DNA of 64,000 nt, taken from assembly GCA_950295325.1 (NCBI GenBank), contig OX485805.1, positions 37,247,501 to 37,311,500 of the forward strand, read 5' to 3'. Shown here in pieces: positions 33,746 through 47,125 of this stretch. The notes under the pieces were generated by a model. It made no database searches and was not told the DNA's origin. It worked only from the letters and a program-made list of their open reading frames with translations. The stretch comes from Polytrichum commune (taxonomy: Eukaryota; Streptophyta; Polytrichopsida; Polytrichales; Polytrichaceae). Positions within the stretch are counted from its first letter, which is position 1. Every line of letters starts with the position of its first letter. The position numbers and the translations under genes were made by a program.

Positions 33746-34289
33746 CTATGAGCTATGCAGACATTTCCACACAAAGTTATCATAATTGTTGTCATCTTGA
33801 TCATCAACAGGTCTTGATAGAATCTTGTTAGTGTTGTTATAGATGACAACGATGACAACAACAACAACAACAACAGTATTTTACATGGTTCCCCCCTTTA
33901 TCTTGTCATTGGTTATCCATAGGGACCACCTCCAACACAAGGCAGTAGCAATTGTCTCATAGCCTTGCTCAATAAACACGTCCCAAGTTCACATATGAGC
34001 TCATGGCTATGATCAAAAAGAAGTGTCCCTCATTCACGCCAATATTAGGGGTTAGCTATCTCCCTCCCCCCCAGTGGTCATGACATCTTACCACAGTGGT
34101 AGGATCTTCACAGTGTTAAGCAACCATGCAATCACATTCATGCCATTTGAACAACATCCATGGAGATAGGTCATAAATGGGGTTTGTCTCGAAGGGAGGT
34201 CGTTTCTTGGTTGTAGGTGTTATGGTGTAAACATTTGGGGTCCATTAGACACGGTATTTGACATGCAATCTTAAAACCCCACAATTATA

Positions 34290-34625
34290 ACCAACGTTGG
34301 TTTTTTTATATAGATGAATGCATTGGTATCAACACCCAACATCACGAATGCTTAAAAGTACCTACCGTGGGTGTCAAATTTGTATCACCAATCAAGTATT
34401 GATATTTGGTGGGTATGTCAAGGCAAGAAAATCTTTTGTTTACCCGACTTGTTATTCAAGCCAATGCCATTCTAAACCAAATCGATACTTGAGTGTGAAG
34501 ATTCTTGCATAGTACATAGACCAAATGGTATCAAAAACATAAATCACCGTCAAATATCCATACCCTTATAGTATCAAAATAAGTGAAATCCTCATTACAC
34601 ATGCCCAAATGATATAAAGAAGAAA
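34290..34625. mobile_element. MITE family F, copy 3
   Basis: CCAACGTTGG, AGATGAATGCATTGGTATCA, ATTGATATTTGGTGGGTATG and AAATCCTCATTACACATG follow the same order and orientation as copy 2, 900 bp away. Confidence 0.6.
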
Positions 34626-35564
34626 AGAAAAGAAAAACAATACCAATTCAACATTGATTAAGACCATTACATGTCTCGACATGTAACCCTTGGGCTTCAC
34701 TAAACACATCATTCTACATTGTTGCGGTATCCGACCATGGGGACAAGGTCCCTAGGGAATGAGGGGCCCAACCGAGACACATCCCAAGAGCTCACAATCC
34801 CGTGCCTTAAACAATGTGGTAATGGGGTACTATTATGTCTCGAGGTTCGGGGTGCCATGGGTCATGGTGGTGTGATACAATCAACTAGGCGTCATTAGAC
34901 ACGACCCATGGATCCGTGGTTTAAAAAACCCATGGCTCCATCCATTATATATGTCTCGACATGCACAATCATGGGGTCATATTCCCACTATTCAAGCATC
35001 ACTCTACAAAAGTAGGATATGCAATAATGGGTTTTTGTCACGGATATAGGCGCCACAATTGCAAGTACCATGGTACAAACAGTCGGACCTTCATCAAACA
35101 CAGCAATCCGATGGGGGTGTATATGTTTTATTTTCGGTCATTGATCCACGGTCTTAGGACCCCCTAATTACAACCGGTATACGTCCCAACATGCACAGTC
35201 ATGGGCACATCTAAGTGCAATTCAAACACATTGCCACGGTAATAGGGTTGTGTTAACGAGGTGTGTATCGATTGTATACAAGTGCTTCAGTTACATGTGA
35301 TGGGACGTAATAGTTGATCTTAAGTAACACAACAATTCGATGTGGTTCATACTTGCCTTTAGATAGATTTATAGACATAAACGCATGGTCCAAATGAAGC
35401 GGGCATGAATGAAGAGCCTCTTTGCCCGCAAACCTCACCTTCAATAAATGGCCCAGTGTCAAGGGAGGTTTTGAAACATGATCGGTCAAAATCTTAATGT
35501 TCCCAAGGCCAACCACATGCATGTTGTGATGTTTTGTGTTTTTTTCTTCTCTATTAATGTAGAA
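34626..35564. other. Gene-free stretch with degenerate local repeats
   Basis: Phrases such as CATGTCTCGACATG, CACGGTCTTAGGACCCC and CATGCACAGTCATGGG recur loosely between 34660 and 35760, suggesting an old diverged repeat. No coding sequence is supported. Confidence 0.35.
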
Positions 35565-35692
35565 TATATTCTATTAGATTCCTCATAAATTATCGGTAAT
35601 TTACATGAGTTCTTGAACTTTCAATCTGTTATTTCTCAAACTCAATCGGTTCATTTTTAACTAGAGGTCGGTTCTCCCCGTTCATTGAAACA
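35565..35692 (-). repeat. Dispersed repeat family E, copy 5 (partial)
   Basis: Read on the minus strand it gives AATGAACGGGGAGAACCGAC, a GAGTTTGAGAAATAAC block and GAGGAATCTAATAGAATA, the left half of family E. Confidence 0.55.
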
Positions 35693-36495
35693 ACCTGCGG
35701 TCTTAGGACCCCAATGGTAACAAGCAATACACGCCCCATGAAAAATGGACACGGGTCACATGCACACAATTCCAACGGCAAGCCATGGGAATAGGGTATG
35801 CTGTAACAACAGTGTCTGTATCACACATTTAGGTGAAACGAGTTTACAGCTCTTGTGGTAAAGAATAGAAGGTGTTTTATACCCACCCTCGGTGGTAGGG
35901 GGAGGCCCCACGGGTATAGGGCGGGTAGGTCCCCCCCTTTGGGTATGGGGGACCCTATGAAAAGGCTTTGTAACTGGTGACACAACATCCGGTGAATCGT
36001 GGCCGTCGAGGGTACTCGATCGAACACTGATAGACCGCCATGTGGCAGTCCGTGTGGGAGAAGTCGGTACTTTCCAAGGGATGCTTTGTGGGAAACATGG
36101 CGTAAAAGAGAAGTATCGAGCCACTATTAGTTTCAAGGCTAATTTTTATTATTAGTGATCGGTAATGATTGCCCCCTAGTGGTTTTTGTTACCATAGCTC
36201 TTTCAAAGTCGGGCATCGGTCTAACCATTGCGTGTGGAAACTCGTCCCTAGTGTTTTTTAACACTGCATTGGGTGAGTAAGCTACACTATAAATAGTCCT
36301 ATTAGTGTGGGTGGCAAATTAGTGTGTGGTTCATTAAGGTGGGCCACACTAATTTTCTAGTAAAGGTGGAGTTAACGTGGTCCAAAACTCCATGTCTTCC
36401 CCTAAGACTGCATGAAGATTTCCTACCGACTAACACGTTGAATATCAGTATGGGACAACAACAACATAAAATAAAATTAGCACAACATTAATTTC

Positions 36496-36509
36496 GGGGG
36501 GGGGGGGGG
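36496..36509. repeat. Poly(G) run (14)
   Basis: Fourteen uninterrupted G in an AT-rich setting. Similar runs occur at 414 (as C), 19500, 41726, 52852, 55553 (as C) and 63871. Confidence 0.95.
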
Positions 36510-39171
36510 AACAATTGATGCGGCCCACACTGCCTTCTATTGGAAATCTAGTGTGGACTGGAAATTAATGTGGCCCACATTATGAGAATTAGCGTAGATC
36601 TACGATACCATGAAGAATTTACATGATCTAGAAAAAATGTAAACAAAGCTTAATATCTAAGTTAATAAATTCACATGCAACCGACATAACTTCGCAAAGT
36701 CTTCTTAAGGAATGAGCCTTTCACTATCCACTCGGGATTTGTTGATGTTGGATTCAAAATCAGGTGAGAATCACCACAAAATCAACCTTATTGCAGGGAA
36801 GTGTCTTCTGTAGAATGAAGGTGTTGTGTTTCCTTTTGTGAAACGCTTCTCACACCACCTAGTTCAATGGATAGATCCTAAATCAGCCATTGGGATTGGC
36901 CAAAGTGGGTGCTCTTCTCAAAGTGTTATTATATCTTTCTTAAATTACCACTGTGATTAGTCAAAGTGTTGTTATTAGTGCATGATGCCGCATGCGATCA
37001 GTTGTGTTTTTAACAATGGCTTACGTAGTGGCGCCACTGCACTCGCTCGTTGACAATTTTAAGATGAAAAATAAGCGTCTTCCGAAGGATGGTGTTACTT
37101 TTATGCACTCCTATCTTATTTTATGACACGAGAATCTTGTTGTTACATGACAAGTCATGGAACTAAGTATAGCTAACATGGCACATCGTTTTTGATGCCA
37201 TAGACAATGACATAAGTATATTTGAAGTTATGCATGAATGTTGGACGATTCCAACTGCCAGTATGACGTACACTAGATCGCAAAACTACACAAACATGGT
37301 GGTTGGCAAACATGAACCATAAGCATCTGAAGTTGTAGTTGTTATGTTGTTACTTTTGTTGTTGTTGTTGTTTGATATTTTGTCCCCACAAGTGGACATC
37401 CCTTATCATTTTCAGATTAGCGATTTGTCCAAATATATGCACATATCTACAAGCCAATTGTTTGAGAAGGCAAAATTAGCAACCCCCAAATCTAACCTTA
37501 TGGGGGGTTTCATATTAAAAGAAAAAATATATAACATCCTCTAATCTCTCAAGATATAAACCGACGATCTAAGACAAGTAAATGCTTTTGAAAACCTTAG
37601 GATTTTGACCGGTTGACGGTCTTTCAAAATTTTCACCCATTGGTTGGATGGTAGGGTTTGTCGTGCTTTGAGTTGTTTCAAGGATGAAAGGTTATAGAGT
37701 TATAAAGTAACATATTCAGTGTTACTTTGGTCAAGGATACACGACCATAGAATACATTTGGAGTGTATTAAGTGGCCACTTTGCCTAAAATTTGAGACAT
37801 TTTAACTTGAGACGCACATTTATGGTGTTGGTTTGAATTTTTTTTTTTTAAAAAAGAAAAAAGAAAAAAACTACATGTTGATTGAAAACCACAACATATG
37901 TGGTGTAATACATGACCAATATTCTCATCGATGTAGTGGATATCTATGACAATATGACAATAGTATTCAATGGAAATCACATCCACAACTTCACCTTATT
38001 GTCTTTCCCTATGTGTGAGCTATCCTTAGAGTGAACATCCTTATAGGTTTAAGAGATGGAACTTGGTAATGACAATGTTCTAATTCTATAGTCACTTATG
38101 CAAGACAAATATCATCCACTCGTTGAACTCCCACCCACAAATATGGACGCATTTGTTATAGGACAAAGAGCTATGCTTGAAGGTCAATTTGGAAACTTGA
38201 GATGTGAACTTTCGTGACTCATGCCCCAGTCACATCAACATTTCCGTATGATTCCAGTTCTGAAATTGGTGGGGATTGTGTTAAAAAATAGGTGTTGACC
38301 CACAACTTTTCACACTATTACAGGCAGAGATTTCGACAGAGGTGTCTGAACTGGCCTATGTGATCAACCCCTCACATTTGCTAATGGATGTAGTCCCCAA
38401 CTACATTATGTTCCAAACTCATCTAACAAACCATTTGTTTGTGAATATGGGGTAAATAAATTTATTGTGGTTGTTCTCGAAATAGCTCAAATACGATTTC
38501 ACTTGAAGCTCTTCAACTAGAAGTTAGCAAGCCAACAACCATTAATAATGGCATGATCATCAACTGCCATTCAGGTCATGGTCTTCTAGTTGGGGAAGCG
38601 AACCAAAAAACAAAGTAGAACTTGGTGAACAATAGTTTATTCTCCTCAATTACTCCCAAAATGACGAGTTTGGGGAAGGCATGCCAACCCACTATGACAA
38701 CCCCACGAGACTAGTGTACACTAAATGTTGTAGATAGTGTCACCAACTCTATTTGCCTTTCTCGATACTAATTGTAAACCCCGGTGTAATTTCGCCATAC
38801 TAAATGTAAACCTAACAATATTTTCATTTCTAGTAAAAAATCGTAAGCATTGTGTAGTTACAATGTTGCACCTATTGTCAGTTGATTTCCATCCAAATTG
38901 CAATTACCCATGACAATACCGCATTGCCAAAAATGCTGGGATGCAAAATACACCAAACTTTGTTTCGATAATTGGCATGTATTTCATGCATTAAGGGCAT
39001 GTTATCTTATGCCACATAAGAGCAAGCAAGCAAGAGCAAGCACATGACTGCACATTAGCAACCCCACGAAGCATGTAGGGTTTTGTGAAGTTGATGGACT
39101 AAAAGTAATTTGGGATGACAACACATGTGAACCTATTCATAAGACGTGTCACTAGAAAGAAAAAAAGAAAA
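36510..39171. other. Gene-free stretch
   Basis: It contains a (GTT)n tract near 37340-37372 and a second copy (38220-38400) of the sequence at 20030-20215. No frame over about 75 codons resembles a protein I know. Confidence 0.4.
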
Positions 39172-39691
39172 ACTACACCGTTTATGGTACTTAGTGTCAC
39201 ATGTGTGATAGTGCCACTTACTCTATTTTGAGGCACATGCTAGGTTACCCTAAATATCAACAATTTCACCATCAATATTGCATCATGACACTTAGTGTCC
39301 AAGTGCGCTTTTCTAATATCTTGGCATAAGTTTGTTCAACAATGTCACGAGGTGCATGCCCCTGCTACACAAATCACACTTGGCATCAATATGCATAATA
39401 ACATCTACTTCCTCTTGCATACTGTAATGTAAACATGCGACACTTGCCATCAATATTCTCAACAACATCTTCCCCTTGCACACTAAAACGCAAAATTATC
39501 ATCTCAAGTATCGCAATGTACTACGCTAAATGTCACGAAGTAAATAATTTCCCACTTCAAATAGTTACTTATGTTGACGAATAGTATCATACTAGCAATT
39601 AGCAAATGTGACACTTTGAGACCTTCAGGCATCTAGTGTAGGCCATTCACAAATAGTGCACGTGACACTAGACACCATACATGGTGTACCA
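39172..39691. mobile_element. MITE family B, copy 2
   Basis: CTACACCGTTTATGG at the left and CCATACATGGTGTACC at the right are degenerate forms of the family B ends. Inner blocks (TAGTGTCAC, GAGGCACATGCTAGGTTAC, TAGTTACTTATGTTGACGAA, GTGCACGTGACAC) are colinear with copy 1, with an extra ~200 bp in the middle. Confidence 0.65.
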
Positions 39692-39736
39692 CAATGACAT
39701 AAATAAATTACAATACGACACTAACTACAACATCTA

Positions 39737-40233
39737 GGGCCACTTCACACACGAGATTGAGAGCCCATGACCATTACACTTCAAGCACTCTCATTGGTGG
39801 AAAAGGCAAAGCCGGTCCAGGTTCGCTTCACACTACGCTCGAGGGACCAACAAAGCATGTGAATGCACGATGGATGTAAAGTCTACATGGATTCCTACAT
39901 GGCATCGAATGGATCATGTTTCATGGTCACTTGGACAATTTCATAACCACCTCTTGAAGGTAGGCCTAACACAAAACCGAGAGACCATGGCACTCCGAAC
40001 GCTCACAACCGTGGGTTTATTCTATTTTATCATGGTTGAGAACCCACATGAATACAAATTCACTGAAATAGCATTCCATTGAGGACCCAATCACATATGA
40101 CTCCACGATACACTCGAGGGTCCGTGACCACACTACATGATTTTGGAGGTGTCTCGGGACGGCCTTTGGACCCTTTCTTTTGGGCTCTCACAATCTCATG
40201 GTCACGGCCCTTGGCTCGTGTGTGAAGTGGCCC
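39737..40233. mobile_element. PIF-like MITE, family A copy 3 (497 bp)
   Basis: GGGCCACTTCACACACGAG and its complement bound the element; flanks are CTA (left) and TTA (right), a slightly decayed 3-bp duplication. Same orientation as copy 1. Confidence 0.85.
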
Positions 40234-41599
40234 TTAGTGTTGCTTCGATCCCCATGTCAAAAATTGTTTTGTGAAGTTAGGAGCGTGCCACGTGGCGAAA
40301 CATACCCATGCTAATGACCGCCCAAGGCAGTCATAAAGTGTGGGGGGGGGGGAAAGGAAGGGAACAAAACATTGTGATGCTTTTTGAAAGGAGGGGGGAG
40401 GGGGGGCACATTTGGGGCAATGTGAAAGCGCGTGAGCCTCAATCCCTTGAATTTGGATAAAACTATTATCTTATTATGGTCACACATCCCCTTACCCCTC
40501 CCTTAATTTAGTTGGCAATTGGTGGGCCCCATGCATGCCTGCCACCTCACTTATTATTACTACTGCACCCAAAGGCGTGCAACAAAGATACTAGGAAGTA
40601 TAACCCCAATTTAAGAGTGGGCAAGTCCCTTCCTAGACCTCCCAAAGCCTACTTAGCTTGCTAATTGTGAAGTCCTTAGGTTGGATCTATTTTGGGCATG
40701 AAGTTGCTTTGTCTCTAGGCTACATGCCCTCGATGTTCCCCACCACTAAACAACTATATTGTGGCACAACACATTCATTAATGATATGGTAATAATATGG
40801 CGGGTTTGAATTTTGGGGGATATTTTGCCCTTACGACGCTACTAATAAGTATGCCATTTAGTATCGTATGGTGTTTTATGCCACTATGGTGACTTTTCGG
40901 ATGACGCTTCTTGTGAATGAGTGAACGGAGTATTGTCGTGGATGATAGATAGATGAGTTCGTCCATGGGTCAAAACCCTACGTTCTCTTGTGAACAACTT
41001 GTGGTGAAAGGTTGTCATGGATGATTGGAGTTCGGATGAAAAATCACTTGGTAAGTGACGATAATTGCAACATTGTAAATCTATAATATCCCAACAAATT
41101 ACAAGGAGTGACAAAGAAGGTGGGGCTGACATTTAGTGTTGGTGACACTACAACGCGGTTTACGATTAGTGTTGAGCGAGACAATGGGAATCGGTGACAC
41201 TAAATATCATATTTGGTGTAGAAAGGTAGATGGGACTTAAATGGTTACTTTTTCTGACTATTCCATTTCCACGAGGATATGAAACACGCGATTAGTACAC
41301 GATGGTTACTAGTACCATGCGACCAATGACTGGTCCACAACAATGGGAGAATCTCCATACTTGTGGGATTTCTTCGTCTTGTATCTGGGGAAGTGAACAA
41401 GCAATATTGTAATACATTACATCTAATAGTAGGACTATTGTAAGCAGGACAAAAAATCTTTACTGGTAGCTGTAAATTTTGGAAAGAGATGATCTTTCCT
41501 TATCAAGAGGGACTCCTCATGCTGCCAAGTTTCAACGATTGGGTCTAGTGTGGGGCGTGGTATAAGATAGACAACCTTAATTCAATTGTTTTTCTTATT
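40234..41599. other. Gene-free stretch
   Basis: G runs occur near 40343 and 40398. A segment near 41130-41225 (TTTAGTGTTGGTGACACTA, ATATCATATTTGGTGTAG) resembles an end of family B or C. No gene is supported. Confidence 0.4.
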
Positions 41600-42190
41600 G
41601 AGTCGTCTATGTATGTGGTCTCATGTGGCTCCATGAACAAACACCAAGATATATGTTTTAAAGAGACTGGACTGCTTGCTCAAAAGATGAGTTGTCATTC
41701 TAGGCTTAACGGTCAAAGAATTGGAGGGGGGGGGGGGAAAGGGCGTTGTCTAATGACCGTTTAACGAGCACAATAATTTTCACTTCAACGATGATTAAGA
41801 TATTCATATGAGCTCCAAAAAGAGGAAAGTGGTTACAACCTTGATTTGGATTTTGCCAACCATATCCTAATCATGTACTGCATATCCTAGGAGAAGTGAG
41901 GATAGTAGAAAAAATAAACCATTTAAGACCCATATACCTTATTGAATCATAGTCGAAGCCGTAACAACTTTTCCCATAATTTATAGAGCTCATTTGAATG
42001 TCATATTTACTATCAAAGTGAATATTTTGCATGCTCCTTAAATGGTCATATAAGTTTCTCAATCATAATGACTAATGAGCGTATAATGATGATCATATTT
42101 TAAGCACATAGTCCAATCTCTTTTAAACATAAGTCTATATGTCATGATGTCACACCCAACCACATAGCACTCAAATATACAATAGAGGCA
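41600..42190. mobile_element. Family K element with ~90-bp inverted ends
   Basis: The inverted family K motif at about 41605-41700 (GTGGCTCCATGAACAAACAC, AAAGAGACTGGACTGCTTGC) faces a direct copy at 42095-42190 (AAGCACATAGTCCAATCTC, CACACCCAACCACATAGCAC). The interior shares GAGCTCCAAAAAG and GTGGTTACAACCTTGATTTG with segments near 20670 and 53120. A G run at 41726-41738 lies inside. Confidence 0.5.
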
Positions 42191-42708
42191 TCGTTTCCCG
42201 ACCAGGACCCCATCAACAATCTTTAGTGTACCAAAGTTTCAATCAAGGTGGGACTACATTTCCATCATGTTGGTGCTGAATTTCGATCAAGCCGGAATCA
42301 AAATTTCTACATAACAAGTTTTACACTATGCATGAAATGTACATGACATAAAAATATTTAATTGGCCATGCCTAGTATCGTGAGTATGCCACAATACACT
42401 TGGATTTCATTGTTGAATCCCATCGTTCTCTAGGGTTTAAGGGTGAACGTAATGTAAACCCATCCTTAACATATATAATGTATTTCCACCTCATAATGCC
42501 ATGTTTCCTCTTGAGTGTTTCTAGTTTTTTCCCTCCTTATTTTGGGTGTTTCCTAAAACAATTACATCAATACATCCAATAAGAGTAAGGTACTACCATG
42601 GGGGGGGGATTTCAAAATTCATTACTTTAAAAGTAAAGGATATGGGTCAAAATGAGTCTTCTTTGACATGGAGCCAACATGGATCCTACATGGCAATGAC
42701 TGGATAAT

Positions 42709-43125
42709 AGAGTTATCCATAACGTCTCTCAAAGAGGGATGAAACCGTGGGTTTGATCCTTCTTTGACGAAACTTTACACTAAGAGATTGTCATGCATCA
42801 GAGCATGTTTTGAAAGTTGGTTGAATTTTTTGGGATGATCTTTTATCATCTCAAAAACTTTGTGATAATTTTAGGATCTCAAAGGGTATGCACATGGGAC
42901 CCGCTTCCCTAGATCCCATATCGGCCCATGCAAGGCCAACTTGGCCCACTCATTCTAGTATAAGGACAAGCTAAAAAAAACCGGTTTTTAATAGACTGAC
43001 ACCACTCTTTGTGTATGGTAATTCAAGCATTGAGAAACTCGGACAACTTTGTGTTAATTCTCATACACTCGAGGTTTTGGGATTGGGCCCATGGTTCTCA
43101 TTTGCTTTACTTTGTGAATGACTCT
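42709..43125. mobile_element. MITE family I, copy 2 (417 bp)
   Basis: AGAGTTATCCATAACGTC at the left and the complement of AGAGTCATTCACAAAGT at the right. Interior blocks ACCGTGGGTTTGATCCTTCT and CACCACTCTTTGTGTATG match copy 1. Confidence 0.65.
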
Positions 43126-44224
43126 AAAGTGTGTTGTAGTCTCGTTGACCTTAGGAAGGATATGCTTGGACATAATATATGTCAAGCTTACTAGAACCTC
43201 CACAACAACCAATGCTTATGATAATGTTATCATACTATATCCTTATCATCAACACGTTCCCACTTAGAATCGTGCCCACATGGTCAACAACAAATACTAA
43301 CTTATTTGATCACTAGAATACAAGCTTTGGGTGGGGGGGGGCCGCCATGCGAAGGTTGGAATCCGGTTGTGGCCACCAAAGCAAGGAACAAAACAAGAAG
43401 CTCATGCGAGTGATAAAGTAGGTAGCCCCCAAATTGGATATATAGAAGTGGGCCTTGTTACGGCCCGCTTCACACGACGTCCCTCTTGTGATGCTTTCAT
43501 TTCGTGAAAGGTGCGGCACCAATTAGATGGAGAGCCCCAAAAGTTGCATGGCATGGATTGTGGGATGATTGTGTTGGACCTCCAACTTTTGTTTCTTTGT
43601 TGCTAAGAGATGATAAATGAATGATGGCTCCCCATCGGGCGCCCCAAAGTTCTCGGGCACACAAATCCAACTTCTCGACAACAATCGCACTTCACAAGGT
43701 AGTTATTGAATGATTACCTTGCTATATAGCTTATACCGCACTTGGGGTGGGTGTATATGTAACTCACTTCCCGAGATATGGTGTGGAGGTGCTCAAAGAT
43801 TTCACACCAATTTTTTTTCTAAATCAAAGTCATATCATCATATGTGTGTAATATCATTGTTTGTACTAGGACCAACGACTCGCCCACACTAGTGGGAGAG
43901 TTTTTGTCTTGATAGGAGTTTGTGTCTTGTATGCATTGGCAAAACTGCAATGCATTGCAACCAACAAGGTTGTTGTGAGTGGGATGGAAAATCCTTAATG
44001 GTAGCAGTGAATTTTGCAAATAGATGAAGTTTTCATGTCAAGAGGGACTCCTCCCACTGCCAAGGCGCAATGAATGGCCCTAATGTGAAGATGGTATAGA
44101 CTTCCATCATCTAGGAAGAGGTGCTTGTGAGCCCAGTGTGGGACTGAGTTTTGTTGGGATCGAGTGCTTCAAAAACAAGTTTTTTTTTTTTTAAAAAAAA
44201 AAATTCTATTTGAGTAACATTTTT
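43126..44224. other. Gene-free stretch
   Basis: No recognised family and no credible coding frame. Short frames (for example 43313-43522) are isolated. Confidence 0.4.
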
Positions 44225-44432
44225 TACCTTCAATAAGAATTTTTTCCCATTCTTTGCCACCAATCGTGATGATGAGTTTGGCTCCCAACACACCGATATA
44301 GAATGTTTTTGCTCAAACCTCCACACGCACTCCAAACATGCACCAAAGTCTTACTGAACATGGACAGTGTTGTATGCAATACAACCAACTCCTGACCAAA
44401 ACTCAAGTTGGATTAAAGGATAACTCTAATAC
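44225..44432. mobile_element. MITE family D, copy 5 (right half)
   Basis: GAGTTTGGCTCCCAACACAC, CAACCAACTCCTGACCAAAA and AGGATAACTCT match the right arm of family D. The left arm is not recognisable; an A/T homopolymer tract lies near 44170-44205. Confidence 0.55.
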
Positions 44433-46681
44433 ATCCCTCCCATTTTATCAAAATGGCATGTCGTTGTTGCAATGCACCTTAACTCGTCGAGGAGTTCCAA
44501 ATTTAATTAATTAATTAAAATCAAAATCAAATCATGGTGTAATTCATTTACGAGATGTCGTTGCGAAGAACTCTCAAACAAATATATAAACTCTTGATTT
44601 TGAAAACATCCTTGTGACGGGCTCCTAACACATTGACATTAGAATCTTATGTGCATTTTAGTATCCTCGTCTAATTACATGAGATAGACACAAGATTAAA
44701 AAAATCATTTAAAAAGAAGTGAACCTCTCAATCATCCAAAAAATATGTGTATTGCGAACTCCAACTTACCAATCGTTGTCGGAATCAATGGCATTTGGTC
44801 ATCCTATTTTACTAGAGCATAATTGACCCAAGTCCATAAATCATGGGCCATCCCATTACCTTGGGCATTGCAACATTTTCTCCTTGCGAAGTATCTTAGT
44901 GGGCACATTCTCCAACTCGGATGGATGTTGAGGATTATAGGGTATGTTGGTCAATGCACTTTGACCAACATCCTTTTCCACAATGGAATGATCGATGTCC
45001 TTCATATGTCCTTATGATATGCAAGTATTTTGTTTGTGGCGACAATCTTGTAGTAAGTCAAGGAACCCCTAGATTTGGGTTGTCAAGGTGGTTGTGTATT
45101 TTACACATTCCATGATAAATTGCATCATGACTTTACCTTGCATTTAAAAACATCCATGTACATCACCCACCCGGAGTCAAAGGAGAGAAACAAACACATA
45201 GTGGATTCTCTATATGTGGTGTATGTATCATGTAATGCAATATATTCATAGATTAAATGAAGTTTGATCACCCTCACCTTTCGGCATCCCATGAGTCTGG
45301 TTGAATCAAGGAGAATATGTCAAGAATCTACACATTCATATTATACATTTCCATCCTTGCAATTGCTTTTGATTTCAAGTATAGGCAAATAATCCACTGC
45401 AAATAAATAAAGTTATGTCTTAGTTACGAAACCCATCTAGAACAATTAACTATGTAGGTTGGGATTTGAATTTGAATTTTCAAACATAGTTGGTAAGCCC
45501 AAGTCTGGTAAAAGGATACCACCCTTTGGCCTAGGGAACCTATCTATCTACCTACCTATCTAGCTAGCCAGTTGGCTAGCATGTGCATTGAACAAACAAA
45601 GATGATTTGTAAATCCTCATTCTAATTATTTGTTCACATAAAGGTTCACATAAGCATTTTTTTTATATGTAAATAACATGTATGGGGGGATAAGTACATT
45701 TTTCAAAATATAAAGTCATTTTGGGTTTGTACATAACATTATTAAGAGGGACGCCTTTGCACCCTTTCTAAAGGGGGAGGGTAGACCCTATGCCATATAA
45801 GAGGCCAACATGAAAGGCCTCGATAGGCAGCCCACAAGAGCAAATCAATATAACATACATAGCTAGTCAATGTCGAGCTATTGTATGGGGCCATGGTGGG
45901 CATGCAACCAACCCTAACAATTTTTATTTTTTTAAGAATCAAAATGTTTATTTACCAATAGGCCAAACCTCGGTGTCATGAAGTTTTTGGTTTACATTTG
46001 CAAAATGAACAATACACTCAACCTCCCTAATATCATGCATGTGGCAACCAAAGTGCACATGATATTAAGGAGGTATGAAGTGTTAACATGGATATATAAT
46101 AATAGAGAATTCATGTAGTATGTGACATTATGGAATAACACAAAATCCATGTTGCAATAATCACAATAATTACAATGATGACAATGTGATGCGTTCAAGT
46201 GTGTGGTTGGAATACTTTGGTATATTACTCTAATGTCAAAACCCGTGATGTATGGGAGGGAAATGTGACAACAAGGAGGGATACTTAAATTGAACATGTA
46301 TGTTCCCTAGGATTTCATGATATAAGAGAGGGAGTGGCATTACAGAGGGTGATACTATGGAAGTTAGGGTGTACTCATGTTGAGTATTATTCGTTTCTAA
46401 GAGTGACCCAACATAAGATGTGCATTATACTCTCAAAATTCCCAACCCCATGGTGCAACGACTTGTTATTGAGTCATTATGTAAAAGGCAAAGCCAACTC
46501 TAGAGTGTTGTAATATGGATAATTCCCGTTTTCAATACTTTGTTTAAGGGTTTTTTTCAAGTATACGAAAATGATTTTTGTTTTACATGGATTTTTCCTG
46601 ATTGTATTTCGCATACACAAGTCCGAAGTGCATATATGCAATTGCAACATTTTCTTTGACATGTATGCAAGGTGTCTAGTC
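44433..46681. other. Gene-free stretch
   Basis: Overlapping plus-strand frames at 44823-45115 are unrecognised and not linked by splice signals. Otherwise AT-rich sequence with a degenerate TATC/TACC tract near 45541. I see nothing further. Confidence 0.4.
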
Positions 46682-46684
46682 TAA

Positions 46685-47125
46685 GGGCCGATTTACACCA
46701 TGGACCATGAAGTTGGACCATGGAAGAGGGCCTTTTTCCATGGTCCGACTTCATGATCCAACTTCCATGGTCCGATTTCTTGAAAAATCAAGTTTGACCA
46801 TTCTCTTGTCTTTTACTGTCTTCATCTTTGCTTCCCCCCAAAAAAAATTCATCACCAAATTATAATAACAACATTTCTCTACCATGGGCCCTTGCCTTTT
46901 TCTACTAGAGCACCTTTTCTACCTCTCGCACTGCAAAACATGTTGGATCATGTCAACGGATAATGTAGGCCTTAAAAAACGTCGTTTGGGGACCTCAAAC
47001 TCCATGATGACTCTGACATTTTTTCCTCGGTGGAAACCAAAGTGGTCCCGGGACGAAATCCACAGCCAATCACAAATTTTACAGGGCCTTGGGACGACTT
47101 CATGGTCCATGGTGTAAACAACCCC
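46685..47125. mobile_element. PIF-like MITE, family L-related (441 bp)
   Basis: Ends GGGCCGATTTACACCATGG and, inverted, GGGGTTGTTTACACCATGG; TAA flanks both sides (46682-46684, 47126-47128). The motif CCATGGTCC is repeated several times within 100 bp of the left end. The tip shares GGGCCG.TTTACA with the element at 26268. Confidence 0.8.
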
